Translations under genes and position numbers: made by a program
The notes under the pieces: generated by a model
Database searches by the model: none
What the model was told of the DNA's origin: nothing
The model's input: only the letters and a program-made list of their open reading frames with translations
Shown: piece after piece, positions 45,734 through 57,300 of the stretch
Layout: each line of letters opens with the position of its first letter
Position numbering within the stretch: the first letter of the stretch is position 1
Assembly (NCBI GenBank): GCA_902767775.1
Contig: CACXIP010000005.1
Coordinates: 62,001-126,000 of the forward strand
Source: an uncultured Prevotellaceae bacterium
GTDB taxonomy: Bacteria > Bacteroidota > Bacteroidia > Bacteroidales > Bacteroidaceae
Length of the DNA stretch: 64,000 nt
Reading direction: 5' to 3'

Positions 45734-48700
45734 ATGAGCAAGCGACTGTTTCTGACATTCATCTTCATCGAGATTGTGGGTATGATGGGTGTCAAGGTCT
45801 ATGGACACCAATTCCAAGATGCATTACTCTCAGACAGCGATGTGGTGCACTACACTGGGACGACCATAGCACGTCCTGCCCGCCACGACGGAGGTCTGAA
45901 ACCCGTGGTGGGAGTGCATAGCATTCAAACCATGCGCGCCGAGGTGCCCTGGACATACAACCACCAGCCAATGATGGCATGGTGGAACGACCGTTTCTAC
46001 ATGCACTATCTGTCGGACCCACGCCACGAGCATGAGCCACCGGGCAAGACGTTGCTCCAAACATCATCAGACGGATACACATGGAGTGACCCTGTCGAAC
46101 TGTTCCCCGAATATCCTGTTCCCGACGGGTTTACCAAAGAAACGCAGCCCGGCATCGTAGCCAAGGACCTGAAAGCCATCATGCACCAGCGTGTGGGGTT
46201 TTTTGTGGCACCCAATGGCAGACTGCTCGCCATTGGCAACTACGGCATCGCCCTCCACCCCAAGGATGACCCCAATGACGGCAACGGCATCGGGCGTGTG
46301 GTGCGCGAAATCCGTCGCGACGGCACCTTCGGTCCCATCTACTTCGTGTATTACAACCACGACTTCAACGAGCGCAACACCATCTACCCCTACTATAAGA
46401 AATCAAAGGACAAGGGTTTTGTGCGCGCCGTCGACGCCATGATAGCCGACCCCATGCAGCGGATGCAATGGGTGGAGGAAGCCGACCGCGAAGACCCCAT
46501 CATCCCTCTGACGCGTCCCTACAAGGCATTCAGCGGCTACACCCTTCCCGACGGCCGCAAGGTGGCGCTATGGAAACATGCCGTCACCAGTATCAGCACC
46601 GATGGTGGCAACACCTGGCGTGAGCCCTGCGACCGTGCTCCAGGTTTCGTCAACTCCAACGCCAAGATATGGGGACAGCGGCTCACCGACGGTTCCTATG
46701 CCACAGTGTACAATCCCGCCGAATACCGATGGCCGCTCGCCATCAGCCTCAGCAGCGACGGTTTGGAATACACCACCCTATCATTGGTCAACGGCGAGGT
46801 GACGCCCCTGCGCCATGGCGGCAACTACAAGAACATCGGTCCGCAATATACCCGCGGCATACAAGAAGGCAACGGCATACCCAAGGACTCTGACCTGTGG
46901 GTGACCTATTCCAATAATAAGGAGGACATGTGGGTGTCGCGGATTCCCGTTCCCGTGCGGATGGACGCCACTGCCCATGCATCAGGAGGTTTTGAGGAAT
47001 ACCAGCAACTGGCAGACATGACCGACTGGAATCTCTACATGCCGCTGCGCTGTCCCATCTCACTCGAAGGCAGTTGGCTCACCCTCAGTGACAGTGAGCC
47101 ATACGATTATGCCAAGGTGGAGCGCGTCATCCCCAGCACCAAAGAGTTGGAGGTGGAATGGGACATGAGTTTTGGACAGGCCAACCACGGTGAACTCGAC
47201 ATCGAGTTTGTGGATGACGGTGGCAATGTCGCCTCACGCATCGTTGCCGACTCCACCGGCATCATTCGAGTGAAAGGCGGTGCCCGATACGGCACGCTGA
47301 TGAAACGTTATGAAAAAGGCGAGACCTACCATATCAAGGCTGTGCTCTCCACCTCCCTCCACCGCGCTGTGTATTATGTGAACGGCAAGAAAGCCTGTGA
47401 ACGACAGTTCGACACTCCCGTGGAGCATTTCTCGCGCATCGTCTTCCGCACCGGCTCTTTGTTTGACAAGCCCGACATCAACACCCCGGCCGACCAAGAC
47501 TTCGACATGCCACGCGCCGATGAACAAGACCCTGTCGCACGGTTCAGCATCGCCCATGTCACCACGAGGTCGCTCGACGGAGACGCCCCTGCCGCCATCC
47601 TCCACTACGATGACTTCGCCCATTATGCCGAACGGTTCAACACAATGGAGGACGAGAATATAGTGACCACCATCCCCAACGCCGCCTCATCGGAATGGAT
47701 GCGCAAGAACATCCCCCTGTTCGACTGTCCGCAAGAGAATTTCCGAGAGATGTATTACTACCGTTGGTGGACGCTGCGCAAGCACATCAAGCAAACGCCC
47801 GTAGGCTATGGCATGACCGAGTTTCTCGTCGACCGCTCCTACGCCGACCGCTACAACCTCATCGCCTGCGCCATCGGACATCATGTGATGGAGACCCGAT
47901 GGCTGCGCGACACCACCTACCTGCACCAAATCCTGCGTACCTGGTACTTCGGCAATGACGGCAAGGCGATGTCGAAGATGAACAAGTTCTCCTCATGGAA
48001 CCCATGGGCCATCACCGAGGCGTGGAAGGTGCAGGGCGACACCAACTTCCTGCTCAGTCTGAAACCCCGCCTTGAGGAAGAGTATGCCCGCTGGGAATCG
48101 ACCAACCGCCTGCCCTCCGGACTCTACTGGCAGGGCGACGTACAGGACGGTATGGAAGAGAGCATCAGCGGCGGGCGCAAGAAACAGTATGCCCGTCCCA
48201 CCATCAACAGTTACATGTGGGGCAACGCACAGGCATTGTCACTGCTCTGCTCCATGACTGGCGAAGAGAGCAAGGCCGACATCTACAAGGCAAAGGCCGA
48301 CACCCTCAGTCAACTGATTCACGGAAGATTGTGGAATGAACGGCATGGATTCTTTGAAACCCTAAGAGGTGACACCTCTGCTGCCGTGCGTGAGGCCATC
48401 GGTTTCATCCCATGGTATTTCAACCTGCCAAAGAAGGAGAACAACTATGCGCAGGCTTGGCTGCAGGTCACCGATGAGAAAGGTTTTTCCGCTCCCTATG
48501 GCCTGACCACCGCCGAGCGCCGCCATCCACAATTCCGTTCCCACGGAGTGGGCACCTGTGAGTGGGACGGTGCCGTCTGGCCCTTTGCCACCTCGCAGAC
48601 ACTCACCGCCATGGCCAACTACCTGAACAACTACCCCGACCCCGTCATTACCGACAGCGTGTATTTCCGGCAGATGGAACTCTATGTGGAGTCGCAACAC

Positions 48701-49057
48701 CACCGCGGCCGGCCATATATCGGCGAGTATCTCGACGAGAAGAACGGTGCCTGGCTGATGGGCGACCGCGAGCGCAGCAGATACTACAACCACTCCACCT
48801 TCAACGACCTCATCATCACCGGACTGGTGGGTCTGCGCCCACAGACCGACGGCAGTGTGGTGGTCAATCCTCTGGTGCCCAATGGGCGATGGGATTATTT
48901 CTGCCTCGACAGCATCAACTACCGCGGCCATGTGCTCACCATCATCTGGGATAAGGATGGACAACGTTATCACCAGGGCTGCGGTCTGATGCTGATGGTC
49001 GACGGTAAGTTGAGGGCACAAAGGTGTAATTTAGGAAAGATAACGACAAAACTATGA
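45734..49057 (+). CDS. GH143/GH142-like bifunctional RG-II enzyme
   Basis: A 1107-residue secreted protein. After a signal sequence (about 1-24) the first half (about 35-425) is a beta-propeller with sialidase-like repeats (LLQTSSDGYTWSDPVEL, SISTDGGNTWREP). A central beta-sandwich (about 430-600) is followed by an (alpha/alpha)6 glycoside hydrolase domain (about 650-1090: TEAWKVQGDTNFLLSLKPRL, GTCEWDGAVWPFATSQTL). This order and length match the Bacteroides thetaiotaomicron RG-II enzyme BT1020, whose propeller (GH143) releases DHA and whose (alpha/alpha)6 half (GH142) removes beta-L-arabinofuranose from RG-II side chain D. The assignment is by architecture and context. First gene of a seven-gene operon; the next gene overlaps by 4 bp. 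Confidence 0.78.
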   Translation: MSKRLFLTFIFIEIVGMMGVKVYGHQFQDALLSDSDVVHYTGTTIARPARHDGGLKPVVGVHSIQTMRAEVPWTYNHQPMMAWWNDRFYMHYLSDPRHEHEPPGKTLLQTSSDGYTWSDPVELFPEYPVPDGFTKETQPGIVAKDLKAIMHQRVGFFVAPNGRLLAIGNYGIALHPKDDPNDGNGIGRVVREIRRDGTFGPIYFVYYNHDFNERNTIYPYYKKSKDKGFVRAVDAMIADPMQRMQWVEEADREDPIIPLTRPYKAFSGYTLPDGRKVALWKHAVTSISTDGGNTWREPCDRAPGFVNSNAKIWGQRLTDGSYATVYNPAEYRWPLAISLSSDGLEYTTLSLVNGEVTPLRHGGNYKNIGPQYTRGIQEGNGIPKDSDLWVTYSNNKEDMWVSRIPVPVRMDATAHASGGFEEYQQLADMTDWNLYMPLRCPISLEGSWLTLSDSEPYDYAKVERVIPSTKELEVEWDMSFGQANHGELDIEFVDDGGNVASRIVADSTGIIRVKGGARYGTLMKRYEKGETYHIKAVLSTSLHRAVYYVNGKKACERQFDTPVEHFSRIVFRTGSLFDKPDINTPADQDFDMPRADEQDPVARFSIAHVTTRSLDGDAPAAILHYDDFAHYAERFNTMEDENIVTTIPNAASSEWMRKNIPLFDCPQENFREMYYYRWWTLRKHIKQTPVGYGMTEFLVDRSYADRYNLIACAIGHHVMETRWLRDTTYLHQILRTWYFGNDGKAMSKMNKFSSWNPWAITEAWKVQGDTNFLLSLKPRLEEEYARWESTNRLPSGLYWQGDVQDGMEESISGGRKKQYARPTINSYMWGNAQALSLLCSMTGEESKADIYKAKADTLSQLIHGRLWNERHGFFETLRGDTSAAVREAIGFIPWYFNLPKKENNYAQAWLQVTDEKGFSAPYGLTTAERRHPQFRSHGVGTCEWDGAVWPFATSQTLTAMANYLNNYPDPVITDSVYFRQMELYVESQHHRGRPYIGEYLDEKNGAWLMGDRERSRYYNHSTFNDLIITGLVGLRPQTDGSVVVNPLVPNGRWDYFCLDSINYRGHVLTIIWDKDGQRYHQGCGLMLMVDGKLRAQRCNLGKITTKL

Positions 49058-50349
49058 GAAAGATACTGACCACCATGATGCTTGCTGCCACTGTCATGGC
49101 GACGGCACAGACGCTTGAGAACAAGTTCACCCGTTCGCTGAGCGATGTGATGCGGGATGTGGAGCAACGTTTCGATATCCGCATGAAATATGATATGGAC
49201 ACCACGGGACTCCAGGTGACATATGCCGATTTCCGCATTAGGCCCTACAGTGTGGAAGAGACCCTCACCAACCTCCTCGCTCCCTTTGACTTCAAGCCCG
49301 TCTATCAGCAGAAGAATGTGTGGAAGGTGAAACGCTATGAATATCCACGTAGGCAACCTGCTGATGGAGAGAAACTCATCGCATACCTCAGCAGTCTGTA
49401 CGACAACAAAGCACAATGGGAGAAACGGCGAGACACGCTGCGCAGAGAGGTACGCAAACGATTAGGTATCATTCCTCTGCTGGAGACCACTGCGACAAAG
49501 GCCACCACATTCGGAAAAGTGAGAAAGCATGATGGCTACACCGTGCAGAATTTCCGTAGGAACACCGTCAACGGCCACACCATCTGTGGCAGCATCTACA
49601 CCCCATCGAAGAAGGGCAAGCATGCGCTCATCATCTGTCCCAACGGACATTTCAACCAAGGGCGCTACAATACCGACTTGCAGAAGCGCTATGCTACGCT
49701 TGCCCGCATGGGCGCCATCTGCGTGAGCTACGACCTCTGGGGATGGGGCGAGAGTGAAGACGAGGTGGGCGCCAAGGCACATCACACCAGTGAGGCCCAT
49801 GTGATGCAAGCCTACAACGGCATCGACCTGCTCGACATGATGCTCACCACACGCAAGGACATCGACCCTGTGCGCATCGGTGTCAACGGCGGTTCGGGAG
49901 GTGGCACACAAGCCGTGCTGCTCTCCGTGCTCGATGACCGCTATACCGCCTGCTGTCCCGTTGTGAGCATGTCGTCATGGTTTGACGGCGGTTGTCCCTG
50001 CGAGAGCGGGATGCCCATCCAACTGGCAGGCGGGGGCACCTGCAATGCCGAACTGGCAGCCATCTTTGCCCCCAAGCCCATGATGGTGGTGAGCGACGGA
50101 GGCGACTGGACCTCCACCACTCCCGAACTGGAATATCCCTACCTGCAGCGCATTTACGGCTTCTACGACGCTGCCGACAAGGTGCGCAACATCCATCTGC
50201 CTAACGAGCGCCACGACTTCGGTCCCAACAAGCGACAGGCAGTCTATCAGTTCTTCATCGACACTTTCGGCCTCGATGCTTCCAAACTCGATGAAAGCAA
50301 GGTAACTATCGAAGAAGAGAACACCCTACGAATGACTCCGAAACCATGA
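49054..50349 (+). CDS. Alpha/beta-hydrolase pectin esterase with STN-like N-domain
   Basis: A 431-residue secreted esterase. Residues 1-19 are a signal peptide. Residues about 22-95 ([36 protein letters not shown]) resemble the STN/DUF4974 fold usually found in TonB receptors and FecR-type proteins. The remainder is an alpha/beta-hydrolase with nucleophile Ser in [11 protein letters not shown] near 281 and the likely catalytic His in [10 protein letters not shown] near 387. Esterases of this type (BT1017 in Bacteroides) remove methyl esters from the RG-II backbone; acetyl groups are an alternative target. The gene overlaps both neighbours by 4 bp, so it is translated in step with the RG-II hydrolases. 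Confidence 0.78.
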   Translation: MRKILTTMMLAATVMATAQTLENKFTRSLSDVMRDVEQRFDIRMKYDMDTTGLQVTYADFRIRPYSVEETLTNLLAPFDFKPVYQQKNVWKVKRYEYPRRQPADGEKLIAYLSSLYDNKAQWEKRRDTLRREVRKRLGIIPLLETTATKATTFGKVRKHDGYTVQNFRRNTVNGHTICGSIYTPSKKGKHALIICPNGHFNQGRYNTDLQKRYATLARMGAICVSYDLWGWGESEDEVGAKAHHTSEAHVMQAYNGIDLLDMMLTTRKDIDPVRIGVNGGSGGGTQAVLLSVLDDRYTACCPVVSMSSWFDGGCPCESGMPIQLAGGGTCNAELAAIFAPKPMMVVSDGGDWTSTTPELEYPYLQRIYGFYDAADKVRNIHLPNERHDFGPNKRQAVYQFFIDTFGLDASKLDESKVTIEEENTLRMTPKP

Positions 50350-52775
50350 GCCAACAGACCACCACACCCACCACCAACCAACCAGACATCGACTTGATGT
50401 TTGCCGAAAAGCCGACCATCGGACATCTCGCATTGGTCATCCTTATCCTCCTTGCTGCCATGTGCGCCCAACCGACACAGGCAGCAGGTCCGCACAAACT
50501 ATGGTATGACCGTCCCGCCCAACTATGGACAGAGGCACTGCCCATCGGCAATGGGCGATTGGGCGGCATGGTCTTTGGCAACGTCGCCACCGACCGCATC
50601 CAACTCAATGAAGAGACCATCTGGGCAGGACGCCCCAACAACAACGCCAACCCAGAGGCATTGGAATATCTGCCCAAGGTGCGCCAATTGGTGTGGGAAG
50701 GGCGCTACAAAGAGGCACAGGACATGGCGACAGCCCATGTGCAGAGCAACACCAACCACGGCATGCCCTATCAGCCTTTTGGCGATTTATACATTAGTTT
50801 TCCCGGTCAGGAAGACTACAACCACTATTACCGTGAACTGTCGCTCGACTCCGCAAGAGCCATCACCACTTATCAGGCCAACGGCATCGAATACCGCAGG
50901 GAGTATGTCGCTTCACTGGCTGCCAACACCATCGCCATCCGCCTGACAGCCGACAAAAAAGGCGCCATCACCCTCAACGCGCACCTCACCTCTCCCCATG
51001 CCGATGTGCTGATAGCCAGCGAGGGTAAGGAAATCGTACTGAGCGGCACCACCTCCAACCATGAGGGACTGAAAGGAAAAGTGACCTTCACTGGCCGTGC
51101 CACTGCCACCACTGTCGGCGGAAAACTGACATCCAAAGACGGGGTGCTCAGCATCACCGGCGCCGACGAGGCGGTCATCTACGTCTGCATCGCCACCAAT
51201 TTCAAGCATTATGATGACATCACCGGCAACGACACCATACTGTCGGAACAGCAACTCAAGGAAGCCATCAGTCAAGACTATGCCACGATGAGGCGTGAGC
51301 ATACAGACCGCTACCAACAATACTTCAACCGTGTTGCCCTTGACCTCGGCAGTGACCGCTTTCCCAAACTGACTACCGACGAGCGCGTGCTGCACTTCAA
51401 GGAGAACAACGACGCCCAACTGGTGGAGACCTATTTCCAGTTCGGCCGCTACCTGCTCATCTGCACCTCGCTGCCTGGTTGCCAGCCCCCTACCCTACAA
51501 GGTATCTGGAACGACAAGATGTTTCCCAACTGGGACTCAAAATACACCACCAACATCAACTGCGAGATGAACTACTGGCCCGCCGAGGTGACCAACCTCA
51601 GCGAACTCACCGCACCGCTCTTCTCGCTCATCGACGACATCAGCCACACCGGTCATGAGAGCGCCCGCATCATGTATGGTGCCGACGGATGGGTGCTGCA
51701 CCACAACACCGACATCTGGCGCATCACCGGAGCCATCGACAAGGCTCCCAGCGGCCTGTGGCCCACCGGCGGTGCATGGATGTGCCAGCATCTGTGGGAG
51801 CATTGGCTCTATACCGGCGACATCACTTTCTTGCGGAAAGTCTATCCCACCATGGTGGGAGCCGCCCGCTTCCTCAACCAAATCATGGTGCGCCACCCAC
51901 AGAAAGGATATTGGGTGATTTGCCCAAGTCTATCGCCCGAGAACCCACACCCATACGGTGCCTCCACAGCAGCAGGAGTGACTATGGACAACCAACTGGT
52001 GCGCGACCTCTTCACCCACGTCATCGAGGCTGGTGACCTTCTGGGCGAGACGACCTCGCTCACCGACAGTCTTCGCGACAAACTCAACGGACTCCCCCCG
52101 ATGCAGGTGGGACGCTGGGGACAACTGCAGGAATGGCTCGACGACTGGGACAACCCCAACGATACCCACCGCCATGTGTCGCATCTCTACGGCCTGTATC
52201 CCAGCAACCAGATTTCGCCACTCACCACACCCGCTCTCGCCGAGGCCGCCAAGACCTCACTCATCCATCGCGGCGACCCCTCCACGGGATGGAGCATGGG
52301 ATGGAAGGTATGCCTCTGGGCACGTCTGCTTGACGGCAACCATGCCCTTAAACTCATTGGCGACCAACTCACCTTGGTCAGAAGCGAGAAGAAAAAAGGC
52401 GGCACCTACTCCAACCTATTCGATGCCCATCCGCCCTTCCAAATAGACGGCAATTTTGGCTGCACGGCAGGCATCGCTGAGATGTTGTTGCAGAGCCACG
52501 ACGGCACCGTCCACCTGCTGCCCGCCCTCCCCGACGCATGGAAAGACGGTTCCGCCACCGGACTCCGTGCCCGTGGTGGTTTTGAGACAGACATGGAATG
52601 GAAAGACGGCCAACTGATGCGTGCCACCATCCGCAGCACCAATGGCGGCACCCTGCGCATCCGGTCGTCAGTGAGGCTCAAAGGCGCACGCATGAAGTCA
52701 TCGCAAGCCAACGGCTATCACATCTACGAGATAAAGACCAAAAAAGGACAAAACATTGTTCTTATTGGAAATTGA
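50346..52775 (+). CDS. GH95 alpha-L-fucosidase/alpha-L-galactosidase
   Basis: An 809-residue secreted GH95 enzyme. The N-terminal beta-sandwich begins [20 protein letters not shown], the family signature, followed by [14 protein letters not shown]. The (alpha/alpha)6 catalytic domain has [19 protein letters not shown] near 402 (two conserved catalytic-site Asn), a Glu in SPENPHP near 532 and the Asp in [11 protein letters not shown] near 699. In the RG-II locus of Bacteroides a GH95 acts on alpha-L-galactose, while others remove alpha-1,2-L-fucose; the sequence does not decide between them. A 28-residue hydrophilic extension precedes the hydrophobic signal region ([12 protein letters not shown]); an internal ATG at 50397 would shorten it. 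Confidence 0.88.
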   Translation: MSQQTTTPTTNQPDIDLMFAEKPTIGHLALVILILLAAMCAQPTQAAGPHKLWYDRPAQLWTEALPIGNGRLGGMVFGNVATDRIQLNEETIWAGRPNNNANPEALEYLPKVRQLVWEGRYKEAQDMATAHVQSNTNHGMPYQPFGDLYISFPGQEDYNHYYRELSLDSARAITTYQANGIEYRREYVASLAANTIAIRLTADKKGAITLNAHLTSPHADVLIASEGKEIVLSGTTSNHEGLKGKVTFTGRATATTVGGKLTSKDGVLSITGADEAVIYVCIATNFKHYDDITGNDTILSEQQLKEAISQDYATMRREHTDRYQQYFNRVALDLGSDRFPKLTTDERVLHFKENNDAQLVETYFQFGRYLLICTSLPGCQPPTLQGIWNDKMFPNWDSKYTTNINCEMNYWPAEVTNLSELTAPLFSLIDDISHTGHESARIMYGADGWVLHHNTDIWRITGAIDKAPSGLWPTGGAWMCQHLWEHWLYTGDITFLRKVYPTMVGAARFLNQIMVRHPQKGYWVICPSLSPENPHPYGASTAAGVTMDNQLVRDLFTHVIEAGDLLGETTSLTDSLRDKLNGLPPMQVGRWGQLQEWLDDWDNPNDTHRHVSHLYGLYPSNQISPLTTPALAEAAKTSLIHRGDPSTGWSMGWKVCLWARLLDGNHALKLIGDQLTLVRSEKKKGGTYSNLFDAHPPFQIDGNFGCTAGIAEMLLQSHDGTVHLLPALPDAWKDGSATGLRARGGFETDMEWKDGQLMRATIRSTNGGTLRIRSSVRLKGARMKSSQANGYHIYEIKTKKGQNIVLIGN

Positions 52776-52901
52776 AAATTAATAAGTCATATGTCTAAAC
52801 GCCCAAACGTCTAAACACCCAAACCACCAAACCACCAAACCACCAAACCACCAAACGACCAAACGACCAAACGACTAACCCCCCAAACAACCAACCATCA
52901 T
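52776..52901 (+). repeat. C/A-rich leader repeat before the apiosidase gene
   Basis: Repeats of CCAAACCA, then CCAAACGA, then an imperfect CCAAACAA block, ending 7 bp before the ATG at 52902. The 36 nt at 52859-52894 match the leader of the isomerase gene (36700-36665, minus) at 33 of 36 positions. Confidence 0.88.
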
Positions 52902-54326
52902 ATGAAAAAGACACTTCTATCCATGCTGCTTCTGCTGATGACATGCAGCATATCTGCCGCAAGACCCTACAAGCCATGGACAAACGGCAAACTAAAGGTA
53001 TCGGCCAATCAACGCTACCTGGTACACGAGAACGGCACTCCCTTCTTCTGGTTGGGCAACACCGCCTGGCTGCTGCCTGAGCGCCTCAACCGCGACGAGG
53101 TGGAATACTATCTCAACAAGGAGCGTGAGCAAGGCTACAACGTAGAGCAGATACAAGTGCTATGCGCCACCCCCACCTTTAATGTCTATGGACAGCCAGC
53201 CAATGACGAGACCTTTGATTTCACACCCTATACCCGTCCCGGGACATACGGCTATTGGGACCATCTCGACTATATCGTAGACATGGCGGCAGCCAACGGC
53301 ATCTACATCGCGATGGACTGCATCTGGGGATCGCAAATCGGTAAGATGGATGAGGCAAAGGCCACCCGCTATGGTCAGTTCCTCGGCGAGCGCTACAAAG
53401 ACAAGCCCAACATCATCTGGATGATTGGCGGCGACATCATGGGCGACAAAGGCACCGCCTCCTGGGATGCCCTTGCCCGCGCCATCAAGAAAGCCGACCC
53501 TGAGCATGTGATGACATTCCACCCCCGTGGCCGCACCACCAGCGCATGGTGGTACAACGACCGTGAGTGGCTCGACTTCAACATGTTCCAAAGCGGTCAC
53601 CGCCGCTATGGCCAGCGCAACGGCGACGGCGACTACACCATCAAGGACAACACCGAAGAAGACAACTGGAGATATGTGGAGATGAGTTGGGAGAAAAAGC
53701 CCCTGCGCCCCGTCATCGACGGTGAGCCATCCTACGAGGACATCCCCCAGGGCCTGCACGATTTCTCCGCCCCCCGCTGGCAGGACTACGACGTGCGCCG
53801 CTATGCCTATTGGGCTGTCTTTGCCGGATGCTTTGGCCATACCTACGGCCACAACAGCATCATGCAGTTTATGCGCCCCGGCGTACTCGCCTCCTTCGGA
53901 GCCGAAAAGGCTTGGTGGGATGCAATGAAGGACCCTGGATACCAGCAGATGAAATATCTGAAGTGGCTGATACTCAGTTTCCCATTCACCGACCGTGTAG
54001 CCGACCAGAGCATCATTGCCGGAACCAATGGCGAGCGCTACGACCGCGTCATCGCTACCCGTGGCAACGACTATCTGCTTGCCTACAACTACAGCGGCAA
54101 ACCCATGCAGATAGACCTATCCAAAATATCCGGAAAGAAGAAAAATGTATGGGTGATGAACCCCACCGACGGTACGCTGAACTATCTGGGGGAATACGAC
54201 AGCAAGGTGACCGAGTTTACCTTCGACGGAGCATATCTCCGCAGCAGCGACCGAGTACTCATCGCCATCGACAGCAGCAAAAAATATCTTGACAAAAACG
54301 CCACAAAACTGGAAGAGAAATGGTAA
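52902..54326 (+). CDS. GH140 apiosidase (DUF4038 family)
   Basis: A 474-residue secreted enzyme with a signal peptide (about 1-19, ending in ISAA) and a single TIM-barrel domain of the DUF4038/GH140 family. The N-terminus ENGTPFFWLGNTAWLLPERL is typical. The likely catalytic acids are the Asp in MIGGDIMGD near 176 and the Glu in VIDGEPSYEDIP near 277. A small C-terminal beta-domain (about 385-470) follows. GH140 enzymes hydrolyse the apiose-galacturonic acid linkage that anchors RG-II side chains A and B, as shown for BT1012. It sits in the RG-II operon, and an apiose catabolic operon lies 11-17 kb away. The stop overlaps the next ATG (TAATG). Confidence 0.85.
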   Translation: MKKTLLSMLLLLMTCSISAARPYKPWTNGKLKVSANQRYLVHENGTPFFWLGNTAWLLPERLNRDEVEYYLNKEREQGYNVEQIQVLCATPTFNVYGQPANDETFDFTPYTRPGTYGYWDHLDYIVDMAAANGIYIAMDCIWGSQIGKMDEAKATRYGQFLGERYKDKPNIIWMIGGDIMGDKGTASWDALARAIKKADPEHVMTFHPRGRTTSAWWYNDREWLDFNMFQSGHRRYGQRNGDGDYTIKDNTEEDNWRYVEMSWEKKPLRPVIDGEPSYEDIPQGLHDFSAPRWQDYDVRRYAYWAVFAGCFGHTYGHNSIMQFMRPGVLASFGAEKAWWDAMKDPGYQQMKYLKWLILSFPFTDRVADQSIIAGTNGERYDRVIATRGNDYLLAYNYSGKPMQIDLSKISGKKKNVWVMNPTDGTLNYLGEYDSKVTEFTFDGAYLRSSDRVLIAIDSSKKYLDKNATKLEEKW

Positions 54327-57300
54327 TGAAGCGCATCATGCTGGCCATGCTGTGCCTCGCTGCACTGACCGCCACAGCCGCCAAAAAGAAACAAGTCAAC
54401 CCCATCCGTGTGAGCCATCTGCGCACGGAACGGATGATACAGCCCATGAGTGTGGACACACCTACACCAAGGTTGGGATGGGCAATCGACACAGATGCCG
54501 GCATCAAGGACGTGATGCAGACCGAATATCACCTCATCGTCGCCTCCACCCGCGAGAAGGCAGAGGCATTGGAAGGCGACCTCTGGGATGCCACCGTCAG
54601 CAGCGACCAGTCGCAATGGGTAAGATATGCCGGCAAACCGTTGCGCAGCAACACCCGCTGCTACTGGCGCGTGAAAGTGAGCACGACAAAAGGCGACAGC
54701 GACTGGAGCAGTGTGTCGATGTGGAATGTGGGACTGCTCACCGAGTCCGACTGGCAGGGACAATGGATTGGTCTTGACCACGCCATGCCATGGGACAAGG
54801 AGGTGGAACACAGTCAACTGAGTTCACGCTACCTGCGCACTACCTTCGAGGCAGAGGAAGGCATCCGCCAAGCCACTTTATATATCAGCGGATTGGGTAT
54901 GTATGAGGCATACCTCAACGGCAAGAAAATCGACGTGGATGTCAACGGCACCCATCAGGTGCTTGCTCCCGTTCCCACCGACTACCGCAAGACCGTGACA
55001 TACAACGCCTTCGACGTGACCGACATGCTAAGTGCGAAGAACGCCCTTGCCGTGGTACTCGGCAACGGCCGCTACTACACGATGCAGCAAAAGAAGAAAC
55101 CCTACAAAATCACACAGTTTGGCTATCCTAAGGTTCGTGCCAACCTCATCATCGAGTATACCAACGGCAAGCGCAGAGTCATCTCCACCAACGAGAAATG
55201 GAAGCTCAACGCCGACGGTCCCATCCGCAGCAACAACGAGTATGACGGTGAAATCTACGACGCACGGAAGGAATTGGCTGGTTGGACCGCTCCTGACTAT
55301 GACGACAGCCAATGGAGCACAGCCGAGCGCGTCGCCCTTCCCTCAGGAACGCTGCGTGGCGGCATGACACCCAACATAACCATCACCCAGGAAATCACAC
55401 CCAAAAGCATGGTGAGCAAGGATGGGAAAATGATCATCGACATGGGGCAGAACATGGCGGGATGGCTCTCCATGAACATCAGCAACACACAACCGGGCGA
55501 CAGCATCATCATCCGCTTCGCCGAGCGGATAGACTCGACAGGACATATCTGGGTGGAGAACTTCCGCCATGCCCTTTCCACCGACACCTACATCGCCAAC
55601 GGCAAGGAGAGCAACACGCCGTGGCATCCCACTTTTGTCTATCACGGGTTCCGCTATGCCGAAATCAGTTGTCCCGACAATGTGAAGGTGACCAACCTCA
55701 TCGGCGCGGTCATCAACGACCAGATGACCACCACCGGACATTTCGTATCCCAGGATACGATACTCAACAAGGTGTACCACAATGCCACATGGGGTGTGGC
55801 AAGCAACTACAAGGGAATGCCCGTGGATTGTCCGCAGCGCGATGAGCGACAGCCGTGGCTCGGCGACCGCACACGTGGGTGCTATGGCGAGGCATTCCTC
55901 TTCGACAACGGCAACTTATACACCAAGTGGGTGCGCGACATCACTGAGGCACAGCGCGAAGATGGCTGCATCCCCGATGTTGCCCCTGCTTACTGGAACT
56001 ACTACTCCGACAACATGACATGGCCCACCGCCCTGCCCTTCTCACTGGATATGTTGCTGCGCCAATATGGTGATGACGAACCGATGAAGCGGTACTATCC
56101 CAACGTGAAAAGATGGATGGAGCACATGAAATACCAATACCAGCGTGATGGTCTGATTGAGAAAGACAAGTACGGCGACTGGTGTGTGCCGCCAGAGAGC
56201 GAGACACTCATCCATAGCGAGGACCCGGCACGCATCACCGACGGCACCCTCATCTCGTCAGCCTATTACTACCGTCTATGTCATCTGATGAAAGAGTTTG
56301 CAGAGATGCAGGGCAAGAGTGAAGACGCACGTTATTTTGAGGCAGAAGCCGCACTGACCAAGGAGGCATTCAACCGTCGTTTCCTCACCCGCAAGTCTGG
56401 TACCACCACCGTGCCCGGACATATTCTCTACCCCGACAGCACTTTTTATGGCAACAACACAGTGACCGCCAACCTGCTTCCCCTCTACTTCGGCATGATT
56501 GATGACGCCTATGTGAAAGGAGAGGTGCAGAAGAATATTGTCAAGGTGCTTATCGCACAGAATCTCGGAACGGTGACCTGCGGCGTCATCGGCATCGGAT
56601 GGCTGATGCACGGCCTCACCGAGATGGGGCGCACCGACCTGGCTTGGTTGCTGGCAACCAACAAGAAATACCCCAGCTGGGGCTATATGACAGAGCACGG
56701 TGCCACCACCATCTGGGAACTCTGGAATGGCGACACCGCCAGTCCGAAGATGAACAGCGGCAACCATGTGATGCTGTTGGGCGACCTCCTCTCCTGGCTG
56801 TATGAAGACGTGGCGGGCATCCGTTCCGCAGCCCCTGGTTTCAAGAAAATCCTGCTCAAGCCCGATTTCTCCGTCGATGAGATGGACGACATCGAAGGCA
56901 GTTACGAAAGTATCTATGGAACTATCTCCAGCCGATGGAAGAAGGAGAACGGGCACTTGAACTGGCAGGTGACCATCCCCGCCAACACCACAGCCACCGT
57001 ATGCCTGCCCGACGGCACGCGGAAAGAAATCGGTTCGGGCAGCCACGAATTCAACTGCACGCTGCCACAAAGGGGTCCGCAGGTAGTAGTGGATGAGTTC
57101 CTCTACAAGAAAGCCTCCTTCCCTGAATGCCACTCCGCCAGTATTGTGGAGACCAAGAAAGGTGACCTCGTCGCCACCTATTTCGGCGGCACGAAGGAGC
57201 GCAATCCCGACGTGTGCATCTGGGTGAGCCGCAAGCCCAAAGGTCAGGCCAACTGGACCGCACCCCAGATGGCTGCCGACGGTGTGTTCTCGCCCGACCA

